From: Cystobasidium ongulense
Lineage: Eukaryota > Basidiomycota > Cystobasidiomycetes > Cystobasidiales > Cystobasidiaceae
DNA: 64,000 nt
Reading direction: 5' to 3'
Assembly (NCBI GenBank): GCA_022835595.1
Contig: BQUP01000003.1
Coordinates: 1,412,975 to 1,476,974 of the forward strand
The position numbers were made by a program, and so were the translations under genes. The notes under the pieces are model-generated. The model was not told the origin of the DNA. It was given only the letters and a program-made list of their open reading frames with translations, and did no database searches. Positions 35,843-46,578 of this stretch are shown here, piece after piece (position 1 is the stretch's first letter; each line of letters begins with the position of its first letter).

Positions 35843-36360
35843 ATCGGTTCGCTCGATACTATGAATGCTCAGCTATCTAAAACGGCAATATACGTTTCCT
35901 CTTGATCTACAATACGGACACTCCCTACCCTACTCTCATCTCAAAGACAGCGGTCATTCATCGGAACAATAGGCATGTCGGTCTTCTCAGTGCTTCTTAC
36001 AATTCCTTTTTACAGACTCTACTATCTGGTCTTCACAATACGAAATCTCCATTAGGTTTTTCTACGCAACTCGTTATGCAAACTATTCTTCAGACGCAAG
36101 CTTTTCTTTTACTACTATTTAGCATCTTCTAGCATCCATGCCTCGTTTTTTCGCATCCGCTTTCCGTAATTGTTCCTTTTTTTTTCGATACATTTTGTAG
36201 CAATAGAAGCACTAAAGCGAACAATCCACCACGAAAAATTCAGTCCATTGTATAAGTCAATCACACTATTACTTCTTTTTCTTTACAAATTTGGAGAGAA
36301 CTTTTATTAAATACAAAAAGGAAAGGGAGAGCTTGCTCCTTTTTTTTCCTTAAAGACTGA
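35843..36360. other. Convergent T-rich 3' spacer
   Basis: This 518-base region lies between two convergent genes. It has several poly-T/poly-A runs (for example near 36175-36190 and 36340-36350) consistent with 3' ends. No gene is seen. Confidence 0.5.
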
Positions 36361-37595
36361 CTAATTGTGACCTCGCGAAGTCGGCCGCGATCCGCTCCCT
36401 AGGAAACTATCGTCATCCTCATCGTCACCTAATAAGAATGGTTGACTTGCGCCAGCATCTCGCCCACTTCCAGGCAGAGGTGTTCCGCTCCTACTTGTGG
36501 CTCTTGAATTGCTATGCGCTTGCTTAGATCGAATAGCCGATACATCTCCACCTGCCGCCCTACGGTCTTCTAGCTCTGCTTCTTCGTCATCTAAGTCGAA
36601 GTCGAGCGAATAACCCGCTTCTTGTGCTGCTGCTAGGTCTATTGCTGGTATACGTGTGAAAATGGATCGTCCAGATCGTCGTAATACGATAGCTAGGCGT
36701 GAGAACTGGGGAACCATCACGCATGTCAGCTATCGGTGACTAGTTTAAATAGACGAGACTCAGTCTTACTTGAATGATATTGCGTCCTACAAGCAGGAAA
36801 GTGTCGAATACTTCTTCCCCTTTGGCGGAACACCCTGAGAAAAAGATGACAATGACGGTGACTACGCAGAACCCTGTCAAGATCTACATAGAGCGTCACA
36901 AAAGGTTAGTATACAGTTGATGATATGACGGATTAGATCTCATACGCACCAAATCTATAATATTATAAAAGGAAGACCAGAATTTCTATTTGGAAATGTG
37001 TTATACTTGGCTTCAGCTACTGCGGGTCCCAGGTATAGTGAAAGGGCGTACCTTGCCGAAAGCTACAAAGCGAATGGCGACTTCGATACTGAGGGAGATC
37101 AGTGGTCAGTATACACTTTTATACGCCGGTCAGGCATGTATGTTCACATCATAGCCATGTTGATGACCAGTTCTAGCAGGTAAAAAGCGAGAGTCGGGCA
37201 ATCGCTAACCAAGCTCAGTATGACCGTCGTAAGCGAGAGGATTGCCAGGGATAGATAGAGCCATATGTAGAAGGATCTATGTGGTATGCATGCAAGCTTG
37301 CGTTAGCAGTTGGTACCAGTCTTGTTGCGGCCACAATGGGCCATGTAGGCTATAGTAGCCTTACGAGAAGACGAATCTGTTGGCGAGACCGGAGAGTAGT
37401 TCTTGACGGGATAAATAATGCTGTGAGCGTGTTGGCCTGTAGAAGTGGAAGCCGTGTTAGGTGAATCCTTGTCGGTCATGTCGCTTCAGGATTGCTGCTT
37501 GCCCGATAGACGGGCCGTTGGAGCTGTGGAAGGAATGTCAGCACGAGTATCATCCTGGGCAAGTACAATATGATCCACCTAGTCGACTCGTTCAT
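36361..37595 (-). CDS. Four-helix voltage-sensor-like membrane protein
   Basis: Splicing gives a protein with four hydrophobic helices in voltage-sensor order. The first exon reads MNEST or MNESTSSNGPSIG, joining PTRSQHYLSRQELLSGLAN. S1 is YIWLYLSLAILSLTTVILS. S2 spans AFYLLELVINMAM and IEVAIRFVAFGK. S3 is FWSSFYNIIDLILTGFCVV. S4 carries Arg residues: GRNIIQFSRLAIVLRRSGR. S2 has two Glu and an Arg, and S3 has an Asp, as in gated sensors. No pore loop or S5/S6 follows; instead there is an acidic, Ser-rich tail (LDFDLDDEEAELEDR) ending RGHN. It differs from Hv1 proton channels because S1 lacks the selectivity Asp and S4 lacks the R-x-W-R pattern. The function is unknown. The first exon-exon join is ambiguous. 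Confidence 0.62.
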
Positions 37596-37810
37596 TGTTA
37601 TCACTGTTGTTGTTATATTCTGATGGAAAGAGAAAGAAAGAGAGAGCTCGATGATCTTTTGAAGTCGTCGACAACGTGACCACTTTGAAAGCAACACACT
37701 CTTTCATCACACACCAACTGACTGCAGACACAGGAGATTAGTAGCAAGTGAAGGCAGGCAAGATAGCGACAGGCTCATCTCTGAGAGAGAGAGAGAGAGA
37801 GAGAGAGAGC
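37596..37810. other. Divergent promoter region, short
   Basis: This 215-base region lies between the sensor-like gene and NSE2. It ends in the GA microsatellite that abuts the NSE2 start. Confidence 0.5.
37783..37809. repeat. (GA)13 microsatellite at the NSE2 start
   Basis: A run of GA dinucleotides ends one base before the ATG of NSE2 at 37811. An earlier in-frame ATG at 37748 would read the repeat as Arg-Glu, so the upstream start is sensitive to repeat length. Confidence 0.85.
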
Positions 37811-39173
37811 ATGTCCCAGCGACCCTCTGCAGGCCCGTCAACATCGTCGCGTCGAGTGTCGCGAGCAGTGGGCGAGTCGGACGACGACAGCCAGCAGCCT
37901 CGAAGTACGCAAGCAGGCAGCAGCAGTAGTAGGCTAGTCAGGGAAGAGCGAGGTATCGACCAAGGTGACGAAAGCGACGACGAATTCGGGGAACTCGCTC
38001 AGCCACTGGACATCCCACAAATCGACGACGAGTTCCGTAATGTACCACTCAAGAGAGACGACGCGGGTCTCAAGCTCAACAATCTCCTCAAGGAATGGAA
38101 AGACGTAGAAAGGAAGGTTCAAGGTCATATGGAACTTCTGGGTGCCTCGGCCGGGGAATTGCAAGAATCGCTGATAGACGTCGAAGATGACAATGAAGAG
38201 GCTGAAGAGGTCATTGAGCTCCATCCAGATTACTCTGACTTTTGACTGACATCCTCCTTTCTACTGCTCATACAGGAACTAATCCTCGCCGACCGTGATT
38301 TCCGTAAACTACTAGACAAGATGTACGAAATCCGCCTGAGAAAAGAGTCTTTAGAACGGCTTCGAGCTCTTCTAGGCGATGGAAGACCTCATGCAAGTAG
38401 ATGCCGTACGTTCAAGGGGTGGAGCGTGCGCTGATCAGACCTACCTGCATACTCTTCAAACAGCCAGACGCGCTGGACGAAATGGAAGGAAGAATCCAGC
38501 AAGAGCTGCTGCGGTACAACAATCAAACATCACGAGAGAAGTACCTAGACAGTGAACCCTACAACATCTTCCGCACCATGCTTTGGGTGAGTAGTATCTA
38601 TGGCTCGCATGCGAAAACAATGGACCTTGAGTATAGCTAACTGATTTTGGTGGTTATCGAAAAATAGGAATCGAAGGGCACTGGGCAGGGTATACCGAAC
38701 ATCAAGACATTTATAGCACGCGAAGATGGAGATCCTGAATCAGAAGACGAAGATATCGAAGTCCAGGCTGTAGCGCAGAATTACAAAGATCCCATTACCT
38801 TTACATGGCTCGAGAAGCCGGTGAAGAGGTGAGTCGCAGTCATCGTCTCAGTGCTTGAAACTATATCTGACACTCTGGTATATCACACAGCAACGCTTGC
38901 AAACACGTCTACTCGCGTGCTAGCATTGAAGCGCACATTCGACAATCCCCTAACAGGACAAGCGGGCCCTGCCCCGTTGCAGGATGTAACAAGATAATTA
39001 TACTGAGCGAGCTGCAAGATGATCATCAGCTGGAGCGACGCGTGCAACAGCAAAAGAGAAGAGAGGCTGAGCAGCAAGACCGCGCTGGCGAAGGGTACCA
39101 GGCTATTGAAGATGATGAGGACAGTGACGAGGACGATCTGAATGTGAGGCGGGTCAAGAAGCGAGAGGACTAG
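37811..39173 (+). CDS. NSE2: SMC5/6 complex SUMO E3 ligase
   Basis: Nse2/Mms21 docks on Smc5 and attaches SUMO to repair proteins. The N-terminal half is acidic and Ser-rich, then helical: DDAGLKLNNLLKEWKDVERK, ELILADRDFRKLLDKMYEIR and EMEGRIQQELLRYNNQTSRE, which should form the helical arm that binds Smc5. The C-terminal SP-RING reads YKDPITFTWLEKPVKSNACKH, then VYSRASIEAHIR and GPCPVAGCNKIIILSELQDD. The Cys and His of ACKH and the Cys pair of CPVAGC give the four zinc ligands. A basic/acidic tail follows, ending VRRVKKRED. Introns lie near 38245, 38400, 38590 and 38830. The start follows the GA repeat directly. Confidence 0.87.
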
Positions 39174-39313
39174 GTGGTAATTGTGTGTATCAGAATGAGT
39201 GCAGGTTATGTCGTCGTGGATTCCAGAAGAAATGCAGTTTTAATGTGGCGTTCTACCTTCTCGAGACGACGACGTGTGCCCATTTGCATCTCTCTTTTCG
39301 ACGATACAATGAC

Positions 39314-41211
39314 ATGACATGCGGGAAATGGGCAGCGAGTAGCCCGTACAGCCACGTACACACGCTCATCGACCCTGCAATTGCTCCACCTGCTCTGGTC
39401 CCAGCGCTTCTCGTCGGCTCTTTGGTGCTCGTCGTCGTCGTCGTGCTTGCCAGCATCGGCTGGAGGAGCGACAGCATGCAGGGAATAGGACAGCTCGCAA
39501 GGGAGCGCATGAGCAGGGCATTCAGCTCAAGCAATGGCAACCTACTCAACGGCACTCTCGCTGCGTCTGCTCTGGCGAATGGTAAAGGCAAAGGCAGAGC
39601 TATCGATGATGGTATAGATAAAGACATGCAAGGAGCAACCTATCCAGGTCTAGTCAACACTTCAACGACATGCTACCTCAACTCGACACTCCAGTCACTC
39701 GCGTCCTGTCCAAGCTTCGTAGCGTACCTGACAAGCCTGGTTCAATCAAGCGACATCCACCTCGAGCTCGTCAATGCACTCCTTCGCATGCTGGAAGCCC
39801 TGAACAAACCCTCGAAATACAGTCGAACATTACGAACGACTGAAATACTCGACAGTCTGATGAACTCTACATCTTCTACCAATGCATCGAGGAATAGAAG
39901 GAGAATAATGCAAGGATCGGGTCAACAGGACGCTCAAGAGTTCTTTCTCATCCTAGCTGAAACAGTAGAAGAAGAGAAAAAGGTACTCTTTCAGAAATTG
40001 ACCGAGAAAAGAGAGGAGAATGTCGGATTCAGAGAGCTACTGCTTCCTGTAGAGGTGCTTGACTCTTTAACACGCATCGTAAGCCATCAACTATAGAACG
40101 TTTGTGTTTTCAGACTTCCAGCTTACACTTGGTACTCACAGGGCCGCGATGATACCTTGAAAAACCCCTTCGAAGCTTTGATGGCACATAGGACAGTCTG
40201 CGTAACGTGTGGATATGGTAAATTCAGCGAAACTCGTTAGTCTAGCCTGAGTACTGAGACTGCCTATTCCAGCCGAAGCCATCCGACATACGCCCACGGA
40301 AAATCTCAGCTTGAATGTGCCCTCGGCAGTGAGTGAATACGTCAAACCGATTGATATTTATCTCACTTCCCTTTTTATCGCCCTCCTAGCGCATCTGTCT
40401 GCTCGAGGAACTCCTCGGAGAGTACACCAAGCTCGAGACCATTCCCGAATTCGGCTGTCGACGCTGTACGATACTCGGGACTCGCAATCGGCTACAAGAC
40501 CAACTGACATCTCAAAAGATAGGCGAGGGGAAGATGACAGCATCACGAAAGAAGCGCATACGTGAATTACAAAGAACAATATCAAGATTAGAAGAGATCA
40601 TCGACCTAGGCGATTTCGAAGCTGATATCAGTGAATTAAGCATCAAATTAGATAGAGCAATTGGACCAGCTAGGAAACAAGTCATGTTCTGTGCTCCTCC
40701 TAAACTACTAGTATTGCATCTTTCCAGATCTTCTTTCTATGAAGGATCATATGGCTACTCGCAAAAGAATAATTGCATAGTGCAGTTCCCGGAATATCTC
40801 GATATGGACCACTTTGCTACTTCCTCGAATCTCAATATGGATCCTAGTAAACCATTATCGAGGCCAAAAGAGAAGACAGCTACCAAGGAATCTGAGGTTC
40901 AGGGTATCAGCGGCGAGGCTGAGGGCAAGAGGCCAACAGCGCAACAGCTGCTGGATGGGGCTATCCAAGATTCCAAACCGGTCTTCGGGTACGCTCTCTG
41001 CGCAGTCGTAGTCCATATAGGCAGTCATTCCTCCGGTCACTATCTCACATTCCGCCGACGACCACGGCAACCCTCAAAAGGACTGTCTCAGGACTGGTTT
41101 CGGATATCGGATGAAAATGTAGAAAGTGCCAATATTCGAGACGTCTTGTCTTCGAATCCTTTCCTTTTGTTCTATGAGCGCATAGATGCGTCGTCGAATG
41201 TGCTGGAGTAA
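39314..41211 (+). CDS. USP30/UBP16-like ubiquitin protease, membrane-anchored
   Basis: This is a UCH/USP deubiquitinase with an N-terminal helix (LVPALLVGSLVLVVVVVLAS), as in mitochondrial outer-membrane USP30 and yeast Ubp16. The Cys box is YPGLVNTSTTCYLNSTLQSL, with the nucleophile in TTCYLN, though the usual G-N before it is S-T. Later: GSGQQDAQEFFLIL, a zinc-type knuckle from CRICLLEELLGEY to FGCRRCTILG, and a His box VVVHIGSHSSGHYLTFRR. The third triad position falls in WFRISDENV, where Ser replaces Asp as in human USP30. The end NPFLLFYERI is typical. I start at Met 39314 because an earlier in-frame Met at 39185 is only 12 bases from the NSE2 stop; a start at 39474 would lose the helix. 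Confidence 0.82.
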
Positions 41212-41283
41212 ACAAGCTTGGTCTTGACAGTAGAGAGCATAGTTTGCTGGGCGTAGCTTCGCTTCAGCTGGGGGATGGTGCAA

Positions 41284-42105
41284 CTATCGGTTGTACAGAC
41301 CTTTCTCCTTGCAGTATTGGAGTATATCCTCCAGGATAAACGACTTGAGCTCGTTCTCCGAGTCATCTGGATTTGATGAAGCGAGTTGCTTGAAGGCATT
41401 TCTAATTTTCGTGCTGCTGATCCCAACTGTTCCATGTATGTCAACAAGTTGCAGTTTATCCATCTTCACATATTTCTCCACTTCTGGTCTCGCAAAGAAT
41501 GATTCTTCCTTTTGATCCTCTACATCTTTCTGAGCTACATTTTCAACTGGACGCTTTGCACATATAACTTTGCAGTTGTCCTGTATAAAGAACTTTTCCA
41601 ATACTTTATGCATGTTGTCTTCGGAATTGCTATAGTATTTAGGCATGAATAGTCTAGTGACGGTATCGAATCCGATGAAGAAGATGAGGGTGTATTGTTG
41701 GTTTGGTTTGTGAGCTGGACTAGCTTGTAGATATGCTTGAATAATAGGCGCTTTCTCTGCGAATGTCGCAGCTGCTAGACTGCCGACTGCGATGCTTGTG
41801 AACTTTCCAGGAGATCCAGCTTGCATATGTTTAGCCATGACTTCCATCATTGCTATCCGATCCTCGAAGGATGAGTCACCCGGTCCGGGCACTTTATCGA
41901 CGTTCTTGGACGATAGTAGCAAGAGATGTGCGTCGAATACGTCGGGTGTGTAGGATGCTATAGCATAGTGCGCTTTGGAGGGAGGGTTGAATGAGGAATC
42001 GAGGATGGCTATCCGGAGGGGGTTGCTCTTTGATGACGAGGGTGAGAAGGGCCATTCCGAGGTTGATTTATACGACAGCAGGAGGGCAGGTGTATCTGAA
42101 GCCAT
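41284..42105 (-). CDS. POF1-like nucleotidyltransferase (NMNAT fold)
   Basis: The protein starts MASDTPALLLSYKSTSEW and has a nucleotidyltransferase core: IAILDSSFNPPSKAHYAIAS in place of the NMNAT G-x-F-N-P-x-H-x-G-H motif, and HGTVGISSTKIRNAFK, the I-S-S-T-x-x-R motif near the C-terminus. Residues IFFIGFDTVTRLFMPKYY match the phosphopantetheine/NMN-type family. Yeast Pof1 is the nearest relative I can name; its biological role is less clear than that of Nma1. The first His of the usual H-x-G-H appears as K-A-H-Y here, so the exact chemistry is uncertain. A longer in-frame reading continues upstream to 42996, but that region belongs to another gene's frame, so I take 42105 as the start. Confidence 0.72.
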   Translation of the reverse strand: MASDTPALLLSYKSTSEWPFSPSSSKSNPLRIAILDSSFNPPSKAHYAIASYTPDVFDAHLLLLSSKNVDKVPGPGDSSFEDRIAMMEVMAKHMQAGSPGKFTSIAVGSLAAATFAEKAPIIQAYLQASPAHKPNQQYTLIFFIGFDTVTRLFMPKYYSNSEDNMHKVLEKFFIQDNCKVICAKRPVENVAQKDVEDQKEESFFARPEVEKYVKMDKLQLVDIHGTVGISSTKIRNAFKQLASSNPDDSENELKSFILEDILQYCKEKGLYNR

Positions 42106-42232
42106 GGTGGAGTGGGTTCTCACGAAAGCTCTACTGTGCTGCAAAGGTATGGATTGAAGTAAAGTCAAGCTGCTCGTTCGAATGCGACGCTCTGGATGGA
42201 CATGCTGATCGAGGCGAGCCTTGGTGAAGCTG

Positions 42233-42829
42233 TCAGTGCCTCCAGCGCGAGTCGTGCCCCGATGGCGATGGCGGCTCAACGAAGCCTCTGAATGTCCATG
42301 CGGCATCACTCGTGCTGGTGTTCTTCTGGAATCGCATCCCATAGCCTTGTGCGACTCTGATCTCGAGTGCAAGAACGCCAGGAGGGAGCCAGAACAGATT
42401 GCGCCAGGTGTGGTCCTTCCAGATGCGACGAAAGCAGGCTTCTGCGAGTGTGTTCTTGTGAGCATTTGTGCCTGTAGACTCGCCCCACCAGCCAATGCTC
42501 CCGTCTCTGTGACTGTGTTTTGTGAATGCCTTGCCCCCGACGTGCAGTGGTGTGGGCTGCTTGTCTGGCGTGGGAGGGAGCGCAGCGAAGAGAGCGAGCG
42601 CTGTGTCCTCATCAAGGTCATTGCATTCACCCAGTGCTGATCCAGGTGTGACTGCCAAGTCTTGCAGGATGTGGTATTGAATCGCGTCTGTAGCGAGTTG
42701 CAGCACGTGTCGAGGTGTTGATGGTGATGATGATGATGATGATGAAGACACCAGCAGCCGCAGCTCAGCTCTCTCTGGCTCAGCATACGCCATCTCTGCC
42801 ATGCCCTTGCAATGCGGCCTCTCCAGCAT
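42233..42829 (-). CDS. Conserved fungal protein of unknown function
   Basis: This is a single open frame of 198 codons. It starts MLERPHCKGMAEMAYAEPER; a second Met at 42802 is also possible. A run of Ser is encoded by a TGATGA-type repeat at about 42724-42745. The middle and end look folded: GSIGWWGESTGTNAHKNTL, RIWKDHTWRNLFWLPPGVLA, LEIRVAQGYGMRFQ and WTFRGFVEPPSPSGHDSRWRH. The final phrase, R-G-F-x-E-P with H-D and W-R-H, resembles a signature I recall in uncharacterised fungal proteins, but I cannot name the family. No membrane helix or signal peptide is seen. It shares a 137-base divergent region with SEC10. Confidence 0.6.
   Translation of the reverse strand: MLERPHCKGMAEMAYAEPERAELRLLVSSSSSSSSPSTPRHVLQLATDAIQYHILQDLAVTPGSALGECNDLDEDTALALFAALPPTPDKQPTPLHVGGKAFTKHSHRDGSIGWWGESTGTNAHKNTLAEACFRRIWKDHTWRNLFWLPPGVLALEIRVAQGYGMRFQKNTSTSDAAWTFRGFVEPPSPSGHDSRWRH
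42724..42745. repeat. TGA trinucleotide repeat, poly-Ser coding
   Basis: A run of GAT/TGA triplets is read on the minus strand as consecutive Ser codons in the unnamed gene. It is a simple repeat. Confidence 0.7.
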
Positions 42830-42966
42830 CGATGCTGCGAATCTCCAGCATTGCTTTCTTCCTCGTCGTTCGTAGTCTGGACAAGAGTAGATAGAGTAGC
42901 TCTTTGCTTCTTTGACGGAAGACGACTATTCATCAACAATCTACAATGCGGTGAAGCTATCCCACC

Positions 42967-45900
42967 ATGACGGGCTACACGGGCGACCACGCACACTCTG
43001 GCAACTACACTCCCCAGTCAGGCTCCCTCGCCGTCCCTGCTCCAGCCAGGCCAGCCGGATCACGCAAAGGAAGCCATGCAAGCGCCAACTCGGTCGACCT
43101 TGCAGCAGATGGTGATGCCTACTACGGACAGCAGTCAATGACTGAACAAGACCAAGACCTGCCGCTCGAGCTGGACACCTTTCAAGCGGCCGACTTCAAC
43201 GTTGCAAGGCTCGTCGGCAGCTTGACTGACAGCCTGATCACTGCGAGCAAGCAGGGAGGTGGAGGTGGGCGGACGAGTGATTGCTGGTGACCAAATGCTA
43301 ATGGATTGTTATACAGCCTTCGATCCGACCGCCTTTATCGGCGCACTTGAACAAGCAGTCGACGAGTTGATCCCCCTCCGCAAGGATGTCGCTCAGCAGA
43401 CACAACGTGCCGAGAAGCACGTCGAAGCGGCTGAAAGTCAATACTCTACGAAAGTGAAAGAACTGAGGGACAACTTTAACGTGAGTGGGTCTTGTCATTC
43501 GGTATCTGAATACCGCAGCTCACACGCATTACATAAAGGCCGTCAACAATGGCTTCCAGAACTTGGAGACTCGCATCACCGAGGTTGGCAGAACGACAGT
43601 CCGAGTCGGTAGGTCTTCATTTCGGCGATCTATTGTTAGTAAGTTCGATAGCTAACTTCTAACCCAGGTGACGAGCTAGAGACGCTGGACCGCCTGCGAA
43701 CTAGAGCATCCGAAGCCCGCGATATCATCAATTACTACTACGACTTTGCCAAAGGTGACTTGACGAGGTAAGCAGCAATAACCTTAGAAAGATACTGATG
43801 TATTGCTGACGCGATTTTCGTCAGCCTCGAAGCATTGCGGAAAGAGGGTCGCGTCGGGCGAACTAAATTGGCTGGCATACTGCGACGCCTCGCAAATGTC
43901 GCTCGCGAAATAGAAGATGTGGAAGATGGAGAAGCTGTAAGCCTCTCATGATCTAAAGGTTTGTAAACACACTGAGACGCGCTTCACAGACGCGAGACGC
44001 TATCGACAAATACTGCGAGAAGTTCGAGACGGACATGCTCAAGCACTTTGATCGGTACTATCAACGAGGTGATCCAACAATGATGGCGGTAGGTTTACGG
44101 ACTCCCAATGCCCAGTATTCAATTCTTAAATATTTTCATCTCGCAGCATTGTGCTCGGGTCCTGCTGGACTTCAATGGCGGGCAATCATGTGTGCAAGTC
44201 TATGTCAATCAGCATGACTTTTTCATCAGTAGAGACCGCGTTACAGATTCTGGAGCAATCACAGCTAGTCCGATGTAGGTCCTGCAACATTTCATTTGAA
44301 CCCGTTGCCGTCCTGACGCGTCATTTTCGCAGCTGGGACAGTCTGCCCGACCCGGACGCACCTGCGCCGCACTCGGAACCCAGCCTAAGCGCATTATACG
44401 ACGAGATCAAAGTTACTGTGAATCAAGAGGGCAAAATCATTACAGCTGTCTTTCCTACACCATCTATAGTTATGCAAAGCTTCCTTCAGCGCATATTCGC
44501 CCAGGTTATTCAAGCTCAAATCGAATCAATAATAGAAACGACAGCCTCTTCTTCGACACTAGCTTTTTTGCGTGTTATATATCTGGCTCGGTCATCTACG
44601 CATGCACTAGTGGAAGATATTAAAGCGCTCGATTTCTTCAAATCGGCTTCCGGTGGACCCACTGGCTCAAACACCGCTGCTGACCAACAAGCTATGGCGG
44701 GAGTGTCAGTCTTGTCGGGGAATCCTACAACGCTGGCCGGAAATACAGCAACCAGTACTCTCATTCTAGATCTAGCGCTTGCCGAGCTTTTTTCCCCTTA
44801 TTTGGACAAGTACATCGATAGAGAACAGAAAAGCTTGACGGAACTTTATGCAGGATGTCTCGTCAAATTCACACGGTGGCATCGTTTACACTCGAAAACT
44901 AAAGCTTCGGGAAGTAGCATGTTTGATCGAATGGTAGATAAGATTACAACAGCAGCTCAGAATGCAAATGTCACAGATAAAGCTTCGTCTGCTGCTTCAG
45001 CTATGCAGAATGAAGGTGCTCGTGGTTTGAAAAATCTGATGAAGTACAGTGGTATCAACACTAGTGACAAACGAAGAGAAAGCGGAGAAGGCTCGAGTCC
45101 AAGCGTTAAATCACCTCCTGGAGGTGGCTTGAGAGATAGCAGTAGTGGAAACAATTCACCTGGGCAGGAACTCCTCAATGTTACAGACGAAGACGGACAG
45201 ATTAACCTTTCGACTGCGGAAAGAATGCTCAGATGGCATGCTGAAGCTGTAGGAAGGATGCTGGAGCTATCATTACCTTCAGAAGCACCGAAGAACGCCT
45301 TTGCTCTACTCCGTGTGCTTGGTGATAGCTTCGGGCAAGGATATCTGGAAACTTCCTTGGACACAGCAGTCTCACTCGTCGTATCGTGGGATGGTAAAAA
45401 CCAACCTCCAATAGATTGTCTGAGGGTCATTCGAGAAGTCGATCTCGCTGTTCAACTATGGCAGCGATATGTGTCGACCGCTGTCTTACCTTTGGCCGGA
45501 AGTTCGTTGGCTATTCGTAGAGAAATGTCAGCTTACAATGCTGGAAGTATGACGAGGATCGAAAATCGGATCAATGAACTCGAACAGCGGACGACAGAAG
45601 GTGAGTTACTGACAAGTGACTAGATCATTGAGTTAGTCAATGTAGTCTTACTGATACCTTTATTCGCAGCTGTCACTACTTGGCTTTCGACTTTGCTTTC
45701 AAGGCAGAAAAAAATGGATTTCAAACCTAAAGAAGATGCGAATTTGTTTGAATCGGAACGTACGGAACCTTGTGCTGCTTGTTGCAATTTCATATTGCGT
45801 GTGAGGGAGGTGGTCGTCGCGAGTGTCTCGGGCAAGAATCAAGAAGGATTATTGACTGATATTGGGATCATATTCCATGGGTAAGTGCACGTCGTTTGAT

Positions 45901-46279
45901 GCCTCTCTCTAGGTCCATGCTGACTCATGATCATATGGCTGTGCGCCCGATTGACAGCCTACTGCTCGAGCACTTCAAGAAGTTCCCCGTTGGTGATCTG
46001 GGTACCATCCTACTCACTAAAGATCTAGCAGCGTACCAAGATGCAATGTCAAGTTTCTCCCTGCCAATCATAACAGAACGTTTCGAGATGCTTCGGCAAT
46101 TAGGCAAGCTATTCGAGGTGCAGGTGGAAGTACTTGGTTCGTTCTTGGATGCTGAAAACTTGAGGAAAGTGGACAGGAAACTGTTACGACCTTATATACA
46201 GCTTAGGGCGGATTACGATAAATATCCTAAAAAGACGTTTGATCAGGTCTTTGGGGATGATAAGATGGCTAAGAGGTAG
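42967..46279 (+). CDS. SEC10: Exocyst subunit Sec10
   Basis: Sec10 (EXOC5) is part of the octameric exocyst that tethers secretory vesicles at growth sites. The start MTGYTGDHAHSGNYTPQSG begins a Ser-rich tail, then LDTFQAADFNVARLVGSLTD and AFDPTAFIGALEQAVDELIP, a coiled-coil QTQRAEKHVEAAESQYSTKV, and AVNNGFQNLETRITEVGRTT. Further blocks are LETLDRLRTRASEARDIINY, DPDAPAPHSEPSLSALYDEI and MQSFLQRIFAQVIQAQIESI. The last exons carry SLLLEHFKKFPVGDLGTIL and LRKVDRKLLRPYIQLRADYD, ending DKMAKR. At least eight introns are needed. The block order agrees with the family across its length. A Ser/Gly-rich low-complexity insertion (about 45080-45160) is species-specific. Confidence 0.92.
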
Positions 46280-46578
46280 TATGGCTCTGTACCTTCAATG
46301 CTACGGTTAACAACACATGTGTACAAGTACCATCAAGTATTTCCACCTCTACTTTTTTATTTTTCTGACGCGGCACGAATGATCGCTGTAGCAGTAGGGA
46401 GTTTATTAGCAGGATAGAGGCAATCATGCATGCATCTTTACGGTGTAATGTGTATTTCAACCTTTCCATATATTATTGATCGACGTCTACTATTTTGAAG
46501 TGAGCTCTGCAGACTGGGAAATCACATCCTCCATCCGACCTGTCATCAAAGTAATACCTGGACAGGCATTAGTGCACC
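46280..46578. other. Spacer with no gene seen
   Basis: About 300 bases between SEC10 and the next plus-strand gene. It is A/T rich near the SEC10 end. I see no other feature. Confidence 0.45.

Noticed and set aside
41284-42996. 570-codon single reading of the POF1-like gene
   Set aside because: Only the C-terminal ~273 codons match the nucleotidyltransferase family; the upstream part overlaps another gene in a different frame. The open stretch is reported as an observation instead.
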